Below, piece after piece: positions 1 to 6,822 of a stretch of DNA of 64,000 nucleotides. The position numbers and the translations under genes are program-made. Numbering within the stretch: the stretch's first letter is position 1; the number at the start of each line of letters is the position of its first letter. The notes below the pieces were generated by a model that saw only the letters and a program-made list of their open reading frames with translations, ran no database searches and was not told the origin of the DNA. The stretch is from Puia dinghuensis (lineage in GTDB: Bacteria; Bacteroidota; Bacteroidia; Chitinophagales; Chitinophagaceae). The stretch lies in NCBI RefSeq assembly GCF_014642875.1, contig NZ_BMJC01000001.1, positions 1,345,335 through 1,409,334 of the forward strand, in the 5' to 3' direction.

Positions 1-1347
1 GGCAGCATGGAACTGGAAGAAGAAGATTTCAACCTGCAAAGCAGCATCGAACATATCCTCGACCTCTTCGGCCCCCGCGCCGCTACAACGGGCATCGAAT
101 TATTGAACCAGGTGGAAAGGGACGTGCCGGCCTATATCCGCGGCGACGACCTGCGGCTGCGCCAGATCCTCACCAATCTCGTCGGCAACGCCATGAAATT
201 TACCGAACAGGGCGAGATATTCATCGGCGTCCGGGTGCTGGAGAAAGCCTCCGACGAAACCCTGACCCTTGCCTTTGAAGTAAAGGACACCGGCATCGGG
301 ATCCCGGCGGATAAGCTCGAACGCCTTTTCAAAGCCTTCTCCCAGGTGGACTCTTCCACCACCCGCAAATACGGCGGCACAGGTCTGGGACTCGCCATCT
401 CCGAACAGCTGGTGAAATTGATGGGCGGCAACATCAGCGTGCAGAGCGAGCCCGGTAAAGGCTCGATCTTTCACTTTACCATCCACACCCGCGCGGGCAT
501 CAATCAACACCCCGAGATCAGCACCGGCGGACTCGACGAACATGCAGGAAAGAAGGTCCTCATCGTGGATGACAACGGGACAAACCGCACCATCCTCAAG
601 ACCCAGCTCGAATACTGGAACTTACGGCCAGTGCTGGCCGCCTCCGGAATGGAAGCGCTGAACATTTTGTCTATGGACAGCCGCTACGACCTCGTGCTGA
701 CCGACATGCAAATGCCCTACATGGATGGTATCCGGCTTTCCGAATCCATCCGCGATCGCCATCCGCAGATCCCTATCATCCTTCTCAGTAGTGTAGGCGA
801 TGAGTATAAAAAGAATCACCATCAGCTTTTCAACGCAGTGATGACCAAACCCATCAAGCAGCAGATGCTCTACCGCCAGATTATGGCAGGCCTGCAAAAC
901 CAGGGACGCACCACCGGCGACGGCCGGACGATACAAGCCCGGCTGCCTAGCGAACTGGCATCTACCTTTCCGCTCAATATCCTGGTCGCCGAAGACAACC
1001 TCATCAATCAGCAGGTGATCCAATACATCTTACAGAAACTGGGCTATGCACCCGTCATCGTGGAGAACGGCAAACAAGCAGTCGATGCTGCGCTCACCAC
1101 CGGCTATGACATTATTCTCATGGACTTGCAAATGCCTGAAATGGATGGTATCGAAGCAACCCGCGAGATCCGCCAGTCACGGCTCCTCGATCAACCCGTC
1201 ATCATAGCCTTAACGGCAAACGCCATGGAAGGCGACGAAGAAGAATGTATCCAATCGGGGATGAATGATTATATCGGCAAACCGGTGAAACTGGAAGAAC
1301 TGCTGGGCAAGCTCCGCAAATGGGCCCTCCACCGCCAGATGTCCTGA
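1..1347 (+). CDS. Hybrid sensor histidine kinase, C-terminal part (5' end outside window)
   Basis: The reading frame is open from base 1, so the N-terminal sensor and HisKA dimerisation regions lie outside the window. The first ATG (base 7) sits inside the conserved stretch that normally follows HisKA and is probably not the real start. What remains is an ATP-binding HATPase_c domain (N-box NLVGNAMKF, G1 box DTGIGIP, G2 box GGTGLGLAIS) followed by two receiver domains. Phosphoacceptor aspartates are D235 (LTDMQMP) and D375 (LMDLQMP), counting from base 1. The second receiver keeps the acidic pair, the ALTA threonine region and the KP lysine; the first has ILLSS in place of the usual threonine motif, so it may be less typical. 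No HPt domain follows, so phosphotransfer would need a separate HPt protein. Ligand and output are unknown. The family call is secure. Confidence 0.93.
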   Translation, partial: GSMELEEEDFNLQSSIEHILDLFGPRAATTGIELLNQVERDVPAYIRGDDLRLRQILTNLVGNAMKFTEQGEIFIGVRVLEKASDETLTLAFEVKDTGIGIPADKLERLFKAFSQVDSSTTRKYGGTGLGLAISEQLVKLMGGNISVQSEPGKGSIFHFTIHTRAGINQHPEISTGGLDEHAGKKVLIVDDNGTNRTILKTQLEYWNLRPVLAASGMEALNILSMDSRYDLVLTDMQMPYMDGIRLSESIRDRHPQIPIILLSSVGDEYKKNHHQLFNAVMTKPIKQQMLYRQIMAGLQNQGRTTGDGRTIQARLPSELASTFPLNILVAEDNLINQQVIQYILQKLGYAPVIVENGKQAVDAALTTGYDIILMDLQMPEMDGIEATREIRQSRLLDQPVIIALTANAMEGDEEECIQSGMNDYIGKPVKLEELLGKLRKWALHRQMS

Positions 1348-1461
1348 AAGCATCGCCCCCCACCGCCGGATGCCCGAAAGAAATTTTATCCGTTTAACCG
1401 TCAAATTGAATTTTTTTCGGTAACTTCATGCCTATCGTTCACCAAAAAAAAGGAGGTATTC

Positions 1462-1509
1462 ATGCTATCTACAGATAAATCATGGAAACCTTCGGTTAAT
1501 TTCGCTTAA
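1462..1509 (+). CDS. Tiny ORF (15 codons) with a strong ribosome binding site
   Basis: ATG at 1462 is preceded by AAGGAGGT at about 1450-1457, an unusually good Shine-Dalgarno sequence for a Bacteroidota genome, with 4-5 nt spacing. The encoded peptide is MLSTDKSWKPSVNFA and ends at TAA 1507-1509. A strong intrinsic terminator starts about 40 nt downstream. The next gene lies on the other strand, so this is not an attenuator for a downstream gene. It could be a free-standing small protein, or an sRNA whose RBS-like stretch has another role. I recognise no family. The peptide has neither a membrane segment nor a signal sequence. Confidence 0.4.
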   Translation: MLSTDKSWKPSVNFA

Positions 1510-1550
1510 CCGGGTTGCTCCAAAAAATAATCTGCCGGCAAGAGCCGGAA

Positions 1551-1585
1551 GAGGCTGTCTTCCAAAGACAGCCTCTTTTATTATT
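1551..1585 (+). terminator. Intrinsic terminator after the tiny ORF
   Basis: A perfect 11-bp stem (GAGGCTGTCTT at 1551-1561 and AAGACAGCCTC at 1565-1575, loop CCA) is followed by TTTTATTATT on the plus strand. There is no T-run on the other side, so it works for plus-strand transcripts coming from the 1462-1509 ORF or from the kinase gene. Confidence 0.85.
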
Positions 1586-1598
1586 ACAGTCTGACGAA

Positions 1599-1829
1599 CT
1601 ATTCGACAAGATATTTGTATACATTCCGCTTATATGTCTCGAAATCGTCGAGATTGGTAAATTCCTCAAAACGATACGATGTCCCATCCCGCTGCTCCCG
1701 TACCAACGCCACCGTTCCGCCGCCGACCAATACCCGCTTTGCCCGCTGAAATAGCTCATCGAGCGATGGGATGTCCTTGATCATCTGCCATTCTTCAATT
1801 TTTCCGACATTTATGATATAATCATCCAT
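1599..1829 (-). CDS. Small hypothetical protein (76 aa)
   Basis: I place the start at 1829 ([14 protein letters not shown]) because an upstream extension would run into the divergent aldo/keto reductase gene. The protein is soluble and acidic, with a glycine turn ([13 protein letters not shown]) and an aromatic C-terminus ([14 protein letters not shown]). There is no signal peptide or membrane segment. The product looks like a small conserved Bacteroidota protein, but I cannot name a family or function. Only 19 bp separate its start codon from that of the reductase, so the two must have overlapping divergent control regions. Confidence 0.6.
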   Translation of the reverse strand: MDDYIINVGKIEEWQMIKDIPSLDELFQRAKRVLVGGGTVALVREQRDGTSYRFEEFTNLDDFETYKRNVYKYLVE

Positions 1830-1848
1830 AATACTCAAAATTACGACA

Positions 1849-2835
1849 ATGCAATATAGAACACTCGGCGACACCGGCATTCAATTGTCTGCCATCGGTC
1901 TTGGTTGTATGAGCATGAGCCATGCTTACGGCCAGCCCGATGACCCGGAATCGGTCGCGACGCTGGAAAAAGCCATCGAACTCGGCATCAACTTCTGGGA
2001 CACGGCAGACATCTATGGCAACGGCGCTAACGAAGAGTTGATCGCACGGGTCCTTCAACCCAACCGCCAAAAGATCTTCATCGCCACGAAATTCGGTTTC
2101 CTGTCCTATACCGACGGCAGACTGGGCGGCTTCGACGCCTCTCCTGCCCATGCCAAAAAAGCCGTGGAAGCAAGTCTGCGCCGGCTAAAGACCGATGTCA
2201 TCGATCTCTATTATGCCCATCGCATCGACCCCAACGTTCCCGTGGAAGATACCGTTGGAGCCATGGCTCACCTGGTGCAGGAAGGAAAGGTCCGCTATCT
2301 CGGCCTCTCGGAAGCCTCCCCGGAATCCATCCGGCGGGCCCATGCCGTGCATCCCATCAGCGCGCTGCAAAGCGAATATTCCATTCTCACCCGGGATGTC
2401 GAAAAGGAAATATTACCCCTGTGCAGGAAACTGCGCATCTCCTTCATCCCCTTCAGCCCGCTGGCCCGGGGCCTGATGACCAATACGCTGGATGTCGCCG
2501 CGCTCGGTGAGACTGACTTCCGCAGATCGCTGCCACGATACCAGGGCGAACATGCCGACAACAACCGCCACCTTTCCACTGGCTTTGCCGAACTGGCCCG
2601 GGTTAAAGGCTGTACTCCCGCTCAACTGGCGATCGCCTGGGTATTGGCACAGGGTACGGACATCATCCCCATCCCGGGCACCAAACGCCGGAAATACCTC
2701 ATCGAAAACGTGGGCGCCATCGACGTCCGGCTTACCGAAGACGACTTTGCGGCAATTAACGCGCTGCTGCTTCAATACCCCAATATCGGCGATCGTTACA
2801 ATCAGGCAAACCAAAAGTTCGTAGACAAAAACTAA
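1849..2835 (+). CDS. Aldo/keto reductase
   Basis: A 328-aa single-domain (beta/alpha)8 NAD(P)H-dependent oxidoreductase that reduces carbonyls to alcohols in the cytoplasm. The catalytic tetrad is visible: D51 and Y56 in [12 protein letters not shown]81 (IATKFGF) and H124 (YYAHRIDP). The late [14 protein letters not shown] segment is the usual cofactor-phosphate-binding region. Length is normal for the family and closest in style to YakC/AKR13-type enzymes. The natural substrate cannot be read from sequence. Its stop codon runs into a hairpin that serves the convergent lipoprotein gene. Confidence 0.93.
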   Translation: MQYRTLGDTGIQLSAIGLGCMSMSHAYGQPDDPESVATLEKAIELGINFWDTADIYGNGANEELIARVLQPNRQKIFIATKFGFLSYTDGRLGGFDASPAHAKKAVEASLRRLKTDVIDLYYAHRIDPNVPVEDTVGAMAHLVQEGKVRYLGLSEASPESIRRAHAVHPISALQSEYSILTRDVEKEILPLCRKLRISFIPFSPLARGLMTNTLDVAALGETDFRRSLPRYQGEHADNNRHLSTGFAELARVKGCTPAQLAIAWVLAQGTDIIPIPGTKRRKYLIENVGAIDVRLTEDDFAAINALLLQYPNIGDRYNQANQKFVDKN

Positions 2836-2860
2836 AAATAGCCCCGTTTCCCGCGGGGCC
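2833..2860 (-). terminator. Intrinsic terminator of the collagen-like lipoprotein gene
   Basis: A GC hairpin (arms GCCCCG 2841-2846 and CGGGGC 2854-2859) is followed, reading the minus strand, by TATTTTTAG. The T-run overlaps the stop codon of the reductase gene. On the plus strand the hairpin has no U-tail. Confidence 0.7.
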
Positions 2861-2880
2861 ATTCCAATCAGCACGATCGC

Positions 2881-3528
2881 TTATTCAGGGATGTTTAACC
2901 TCCGGCAGATCTCCGAATAGCTCATCTGTCTGTAATTCCTGGCTACTTCGCTAACCGCATCGGAGGAGAGCTGAGTACCTCTCCCCGAATGTAAACCCGG
3001 GCTCACCGACGCCACAGTGCTTTTCATTCCACCCGGAATAATGACATAACGAAACTGGTGCTTGTTGGAGATGGAGCTGTAGTAATTCTGATCGTCGACA
3101 AAACGGATCTTTAAGTTGCCGACCGTCGCCAAGGCGCTCCAGGTATCGTTATAGATAGTGGAACCTATCCGGTATGTGACGGTTATCGGTAATTGTGCTA
3201 CTTGGGCAGAAGGCCAGATAGCAACGTTATAACCGTCCAATTTTCCAAAAGTCAGGACGACCCCGCTGTCGAGCACCTGCTGGGTGATGTCGGTGGTAGC
3301 TTTCGTATAACTGAACCCGTATTCACCAAAAATGGTGTCTTTTGTATAGGAGCCGGGAGTGAACCACTGGGAATAGATGACATTGGCTGTCCCGGCTGGG
3401 CCCTGCGGGCCCTGAGGTCCTGCCGGACCTGCGGGTCCTGCGGCCCCGGCCGGGCCCGTATTTCCTTTCTGGCAGGAAATGATAAAGAAAGGCAAAAGGA
3501 ATACCAGCATCGAAAATTTGACGCGCAT
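2881..3528 (-). CDS. Collagen-like-repeat lipoprotein
   Basis: A 215-aa exported lipoprotein. The N-terminus is a lipoprotein signal with lipobox IISC (C19), followed at once by about eight Gly-X-Y triplets (residues 22-46, GPAG/GPQG units) and then a globular beta-rich domain of about 165 residues. Short collagen-like stretches after a lipobox are common in Bacteroidota surface lipoproteins and probably act as a stiff spacer. The globular domain (around VTYRIGSTIYNDTW) is not one I can name. The gene has a good Bacteroidota-type promoter and its own terminator, so it is monocistronic. Confidence 0.85.
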   Translation of the reverse strand: MRVKFSMLVFLLPFFIISCQKGNTGPAGAAGPAGPAGPQGPQGPAGTANVIYSQWFTPGSYTKDTIFGEYGFSYTKATTDITQQVLDSGVVLTFGKLDGYNVAIWPSAQVAQLPITVTYRIGSTIYNDTWSALATVGNLKIRFVDDQNYYSSISNKHQFRYVIIPGGMKSTVASVSPGLHSGRGTQLSSDAVSEVARNYRQMSYSEICRRLNIPE

Positions 3529-3564
3529 ACATAAATTTTTAAGGTTTGAGATTGATTACAGCTG

Positions 3565-3595
3565 CAAAGCTAGTCTCACTTTATCCCATCCACAA
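3565..3595 (-). promoter_or_regulatory. Promoter of the collagen-like lipoprotein gene
   Basis: On the minus strand TAGCTTTG (3572-3565) matches the Bacteroidota -7 consensus TAnnTTTG exactly. It lies 20 nt downstream of TTG (3595-3593), a partial match to the -33 TTTG box. The predicted leader is about 33 nt. Confidence 0.6.
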
Positions 3596-3713
3596 TACCA
3601 CTTAAGTGTAAATATGGATGCGATTTTGCCCGGTAAATACCCATTTCAACGAATTAATACTACCGCTTCGTGGTATACCACCTGCTTTCCATATGAATCC
3701 CGTAAAAAAAACA

Positions 3714-3745
3714 TTTCGCCGGAGGTAATAAATTTATTACTTTCA
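3714..3745 (+). promoter_or_regulatory. hicAB promoter with palindromic operator
   Basis: GTAATAAATTTATTAC (3725-3740) is a perfect 16-bp palindrome. It sits between a -33-like TTTC (3714-3717) and a -7-like TACTTTCA (3738-3745) spaced by 20 nt, and overlaps the latter. The hicA ATG follows at 3752. HicB antitoxins with a DNA-binding C-terminus commonly repress their own promoter, so this is the natural candidate for the HicB operator. Confidence 0.6.
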
Positions 3746-3751
3746 CACTCT

Positions 3752-3937
3752 ATGAAGTCGAGCGAGCTTGTGAGGTTGTTGAGAAGAGATGGATGGTTTG
3801 TAGTACGGCAGTCCGGAAGCCATATGATCATGGAGCACCCTACGAAAAAAGGACAGGTGGTTTGTCCCTCGCATGGAAGTAATGAAATCGGTAAAGGCCT
3901 CGAAAAAAAGATCAGGAAGGACGCCGGGCTTAAATAA
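3752..3937 (+). CDS. hicA: HicA toxin (mRNA interferase)
   Basis: A 61-aa protein of the HicA double-stranded-RNA-binding fold. HicA toxins cleave mRNA and tmRNA and stop translation when free of HicB. The family signature is clear: MKSSELVRLLRRDGWFVVR, then GSHMIM with the catalytic histidine H24, then the HPTKKGQVVCPSH strand and a basic C-terminus. The start at 3752 gives the canonical N-terminus; the frame is open further upstream but unrelated. hicB begins 10 nt after the stop, which is the usual toxin-first order. Confidence 0.93.
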   Translation: MKSSELVRLLRRDGWFVVRQSGSHMIMEHPTKKGQVVCPSHGSNEIGKGLEKKIRKDAGLK

Positions 3938-3947
3938 TATATAATTT

Positions 3948-4325
3948 ATGAAAATCGAAATAATAATCGAAACAACTAGAACAGGCTATTCTGCTTATGC
4001 GGTAAAGTATCCTGTTTATACAACCGGGAAGTCTTTCGAAAAGCTTAAATCCAACATTTTAGAGGCCCTTAATCTTTATTTTGACCAGCAGGGAAAAATA
4101 ATTTCTGAAGATGATCTCCAGATATCGCTGGACTTGCCGCAATTTTTTGAGTTCTATAAGGTGATCAACGCAAAAGCTCTGTCTGAAAGGATCGGCATGA
4201 ATCAAAGCCTCCTGGCCCAATATATAAAAGGCATTAAAAGGCCGTCCACATCCCAAACGAATCGCATCCTGAAAGGAGTGCGACAGGTAGGTAAAGAGCT
4301 GGCAAGTATCCGCTTTCTGCTTTGA
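3948..4325 (+). CDS. hicB: HicB antitoxin with HTH domain
   Basis: A 125-aa protein with an N-terminal partially degraded RNase-H-like HicB fold (IIIETTRTGYSAYAVKYPVYTTGKS, residues 1-50) and a C-terminal XRE-like helix-turn-helix (about 75-115, ALSERIGMNQSLLAQYIKG). It should bind and neutralise HicA and repress the operon, probably through the palindrome at 3725-3740. The gene ends 3 bp from the convergent phosphatase gene. Confidence 0.9.
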   Translation: MKIEIIIETTRTGYSAYAVKYPVYTTGKSFEKLKSNILEALNLYFDQQGKIISEDDLQISLDLPQFFEFYKVINAKALSERIGMNQSLLAQYIKGIKRPSTSQTNRILKGVRQVGKELASIRFLL

Positions 4326-4328
4326 TCG

Positions 4329-5081
4329 TCAAAGGTCTTCATCGTTTAACAGTTTTACTTTATTCCTACCGGATTCATCGGGATACAATTGTTGGACGAT
4401 ATCACTCTGAATAACTTTTTTTGTTGCGATATCTATCATCGATATCCTGCCGGTAAAAGCGGCGCCGGTATCGATATTCCATACATTGCAGCATTGCATG
4501 GGGATGTCGAGGTCATAGTTGGTGGTAGGGGTATGACCGATATAGATCTCCTGGTACAGGAGAAGCCTTCGCGGATAGAAGATGCTGTCCCTGGGGATGC
4601 GGTCATCGACAGCCAGGGCCATCTCCCACAAGGTCCTGTCCCAGCCAAAGTTACTCACGTAAGGTTCCTGGGCGGGACCGTGCATGGAAGAAAACCCGGC
4701 ATGGATAAAAAGACGGCCGGCTTCTTCATAATACCACCGCATGCGGTTAAAGAATTCGAGATGCCGGTCAAGCTCCGCCGGTGTAATCCCGGCATAACTG
4801 TCGATAGTGGCCTTGCCGCCATGAAACAACCAGCTGGGGTCGGGCCCCAATCCTTCCAGCCACTCTTCACACCACGTGTCGTGGTTGCCGCGTAGAAAAA
4901 TGCAATCATACGAAGCATCCATATCCATCAAAAATTCTATCACCTGCCGTGACTGCGACCAGCCGTCCACATAATCACCCAAAAAAATAAGCCGGTCCTC
5001 CGGCTCCAGGCCCGCCCGCTGGATCACCTGCTGCAACGCCCTGTACGCGCCATGAATATCTCCTATTACGTATGTCTTCAT
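4329..5081 (-). CDS. PPP-family metallophosphatase, last gene of the bpX operon
   Basis: A 250-aa serine/threonine-type phosphoprotein phosphatase or related phosphoesterase with a dinuclear metal centre. Motifs in order are GDIHG (D8, H10), GDYVDG (D36), RGNHD (N66, H67), then histidines in FIHAGFS and IGHTPT. Its length matches small bacterial and phage-lambda-like PPP enzymes. The start is 4 bp after the stop of the membrane/TPR gene, so it is almost certainly the sixth gene of the MoxR-vWA-propeller operon. Dephosphorylation of a component or target of that system is an inference from context. Symmetrical Ap4A hydrolase activity is an alternative for this fold. Confidence 0.88.
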   Translation of the reverse strand: MKTYVIGDIHGAYRALQQVIQRAGLEPEDRLIFLGDYVDGWSQSRQVIEFLMDMDASYDCIFLRGNHDTWCEEWLEGLGPDPSWLFHGGKATIDSYAGITPAELDRHLEFFNRMRWYYEEAGRLFIHAGFSSMHGPAQEPYVSNFGWDRTLWEMALAVDDRIPRDSIFYPRRLLLYQEIYIGHTPTTNYDLDIPMQCCNVWNIDTGAAFTGRISMIDIATKKVIQSDIVQQLYPDESGRNKVKLLNDEDL

Positions 5082-5085
5082 TTGG

Positions 5086-6822
5086 CTATCGCCTCGAGTG
5101 TTTATATTTCAGGATATCCCTTACGATATTACGGTCCTCCTTGTTGAAGGCCTGTAGTTCCGCAACAACCGAAGGTTCTTTTTCGACCATTTGGGCAACG
5201 ATCTCATAGGCAATATCCCGGGCAACCTCCGTGGACTCATCCTGCGGCCGGTAGATACACTTCATCACATCGAGATAATACGGCCGGTTGGACCCATCCG
5301 TCTCTTCCTCGTATACCCTCCGCACCTCCGCCTGAAGCAACTCACCATCACCCAAATGCGAAAAATAGTTGTTCAGACATTTGACGGCGTCCTTCCCGCT
5401 GCGCCATCCTTCCATCAACAGGCGCTGGGCGCGATCGCCATCTTCCATCTTGTTACGCAGTACCAGGGATGCTTTCACGTATTGCCCATTAACGGTATAT
5501 TCACCCGCCACCTTTTCAAAATAATGATTGGCTTCTTCCCGTCTGTTGATGCTCCGGTAGAGATCACCCACCTTTTCGTCCTTGCCCAGCTCTTTATAGA
5601 GATCGATGGCTGGTTGTATCATCCCCCCCTTCTCATAACACTCCGCGGCCTTTACCCTGTCACGGTTATATTTCAAATAGACGGAAGCCGCCTCGGCATA
5701 TAGCTTCCCTTCTTCCAGCGTCTGGGCCGCCTGGGTATAGGACTTCAACAGCCGGAGATAAATAAATGCCGCTTTCTGGTATTCGTTGTTCTTTATAAGT
5801 TGTTTCGCCGTTTCCTGGTATTGCTGGTTCAACCGCTGAAACTCATTCCCCAGCTGGATGCTCCCCCCTCCTGCCTTATCCTGCAGCGAACGGCCAAACA
5901 GCGATAGGTCGAGCCAGCGCCGCGTCAGGCTAAAGCTGGCAGCCCCACCCTTTCCCCGGTGGGTACCACCGCTATCGAGAGGGATGGCATACTTCAACGC
6001 TTCTTCCGGGTCTTTCTTAAACAGCTTAAGCAGTTTATCCACCTCTGTCTTATTCCGCTCTTCCAGGTCCATAAATTTTTCTTCCAGCCGGGACACCACC
6101 GGAGACACCAGCCGCGACCACCAGCTCCGTTTCCCGGAAGCCTTGGAACCGGAGGTCTTAGAACCCGAGGATTTCTTTTTAAATGGAAGAAAAGGCAACG
6201 GAATAAAACCCCACGAAAATATCAACCTCAGCAGCAGCAATACCAGTCGCTCAAGGATGGACAAGGGCCCCTTATCCCCGGGGCGTTTCTCGGGAAATAG
6301 CTGCGTATCCAGCTTTTCCAGGACTTCCTCGGGCGGTAGACCTAGAATATGAAAACTACGCACAGCGCCAGGAACGACGACAGTATCCGCGGGCCGGGTC
6401 ACCATCCTTTCGGCCAGCCGCGGCGGGTTGATCACACCAACCCAGTCGACAGGCTCCCTCAGTTCAACCCAACCGATGGAAGGATGAAAGAAATGCGGAG
6501 TTCCCTTTACCATCTTGTCCAGCTGCTGCGGGGTAAGCGTCGGCGCCAACCGGCTGTTCTCAGGGATATACAGCAGCGGATGCACCCGCTGACAATAACT
6601 GTTCCTGCCGATATCGGCCGGTAGCCGACCCTCCTTCGGGACAAGCAAACATCCCCAAAGGCTGTTGGCCCTGGTCCCTGGTAAGGGATAACAAGTCGTT
6701 TCAGCGAGGGAAAGCCCCAGCGACTGCAATTCGCCGATCCAGGACGAAAGGGTTTCACCCTTGACAACTATCGCCGTCAACGGATAGTCGTTCTTATGAT
6801 GAGGTCTTATGTTTAGCTGCAT
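5086..6822 (-). CDS. bpX6-like membrane/TPR protein of a MoxR-vWA-propeller system
   Basis: The start is taken at 6822 (MQLNIRPHHKNDYPL), giving 578 aa and a 29-bp overlap with the upstream gene. The N-terminal 180 residues form an uncharacterised globular domain that fits what has been named bpX6 in MoxR-vWA-beta-propeller ternary systems. A hydrophobic segment follows (about 186-213, LVLLLLRLIFSWGFIPLPFL), then a Ser/Lys-rich linker, then a helical region from about 315 on with TPR-like repeats (EYQKAAFIYLRLLKSY, YAEAASVYLKYNRDRVKAAE, QPAIDLYKELGKDEKVGDLY). The layout suggests a membrane-tethered scaffold that recruits partners through its TPRs. The bpX6 name is from memory of the family architecture and needs a profile search. 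Confidence 0.75.
   Translation of the reverse strand: MQLNIRPHHKNDYPLTAIVVKGETLSSWIGELQSLGLSLAETTCYPLPGTRANSLWGCLLVPKEGRLPADIGRNSYCQRVHPLLYIPENSRLAPTLTPQQLDKMVKGTPHFFHPSIGWVELREPVDWVGVINPPRLAERMVTRPADTVVVPGAVRSFHILGLPPEEVLEKLDTQLFPEKRPGDKGPLSILERLVLLLLRLIFSWGFIPLPFLPFKKKSSGSKTSGSKASGKRSWWSRLVSPVVSRLEEKFMDLEERNKTEVDKLLKLFKKDPEEALKYAIPLDSGGTHRGKGGAASFSLTRRWLDLSLFGRSLQDKAGGGSIQLGNEFQRLNQQYQETAKQLIKNNEYQKAAFIYLRLLKSYTQAAQTLEEGKLYAEAASVYLKYNRDRVKAAECYEKGGMIQPAIDLYKELGKDEKVGDLYRSINRREEANHYFEKVAGEYTVNGQYVKASLVLRNKMEDGDRAQRLLMEGWRSGKDAVKCLNNYFSHLGDGELLQAEVRRVYEEETDGSNRPYYLDVMKCIYRPQDESTEVARDIAYEIVAQMVEKEPSVVAELQAFNKEDRNIVRDILKYKHSRR

Noticed and set aside
1381-1440. Promoter for the tiny ORF at 1462
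   Set aside because: TAACTTCA is only a partial match to the -7 consensus and no -33 box lies at the right distance, so no call was made.
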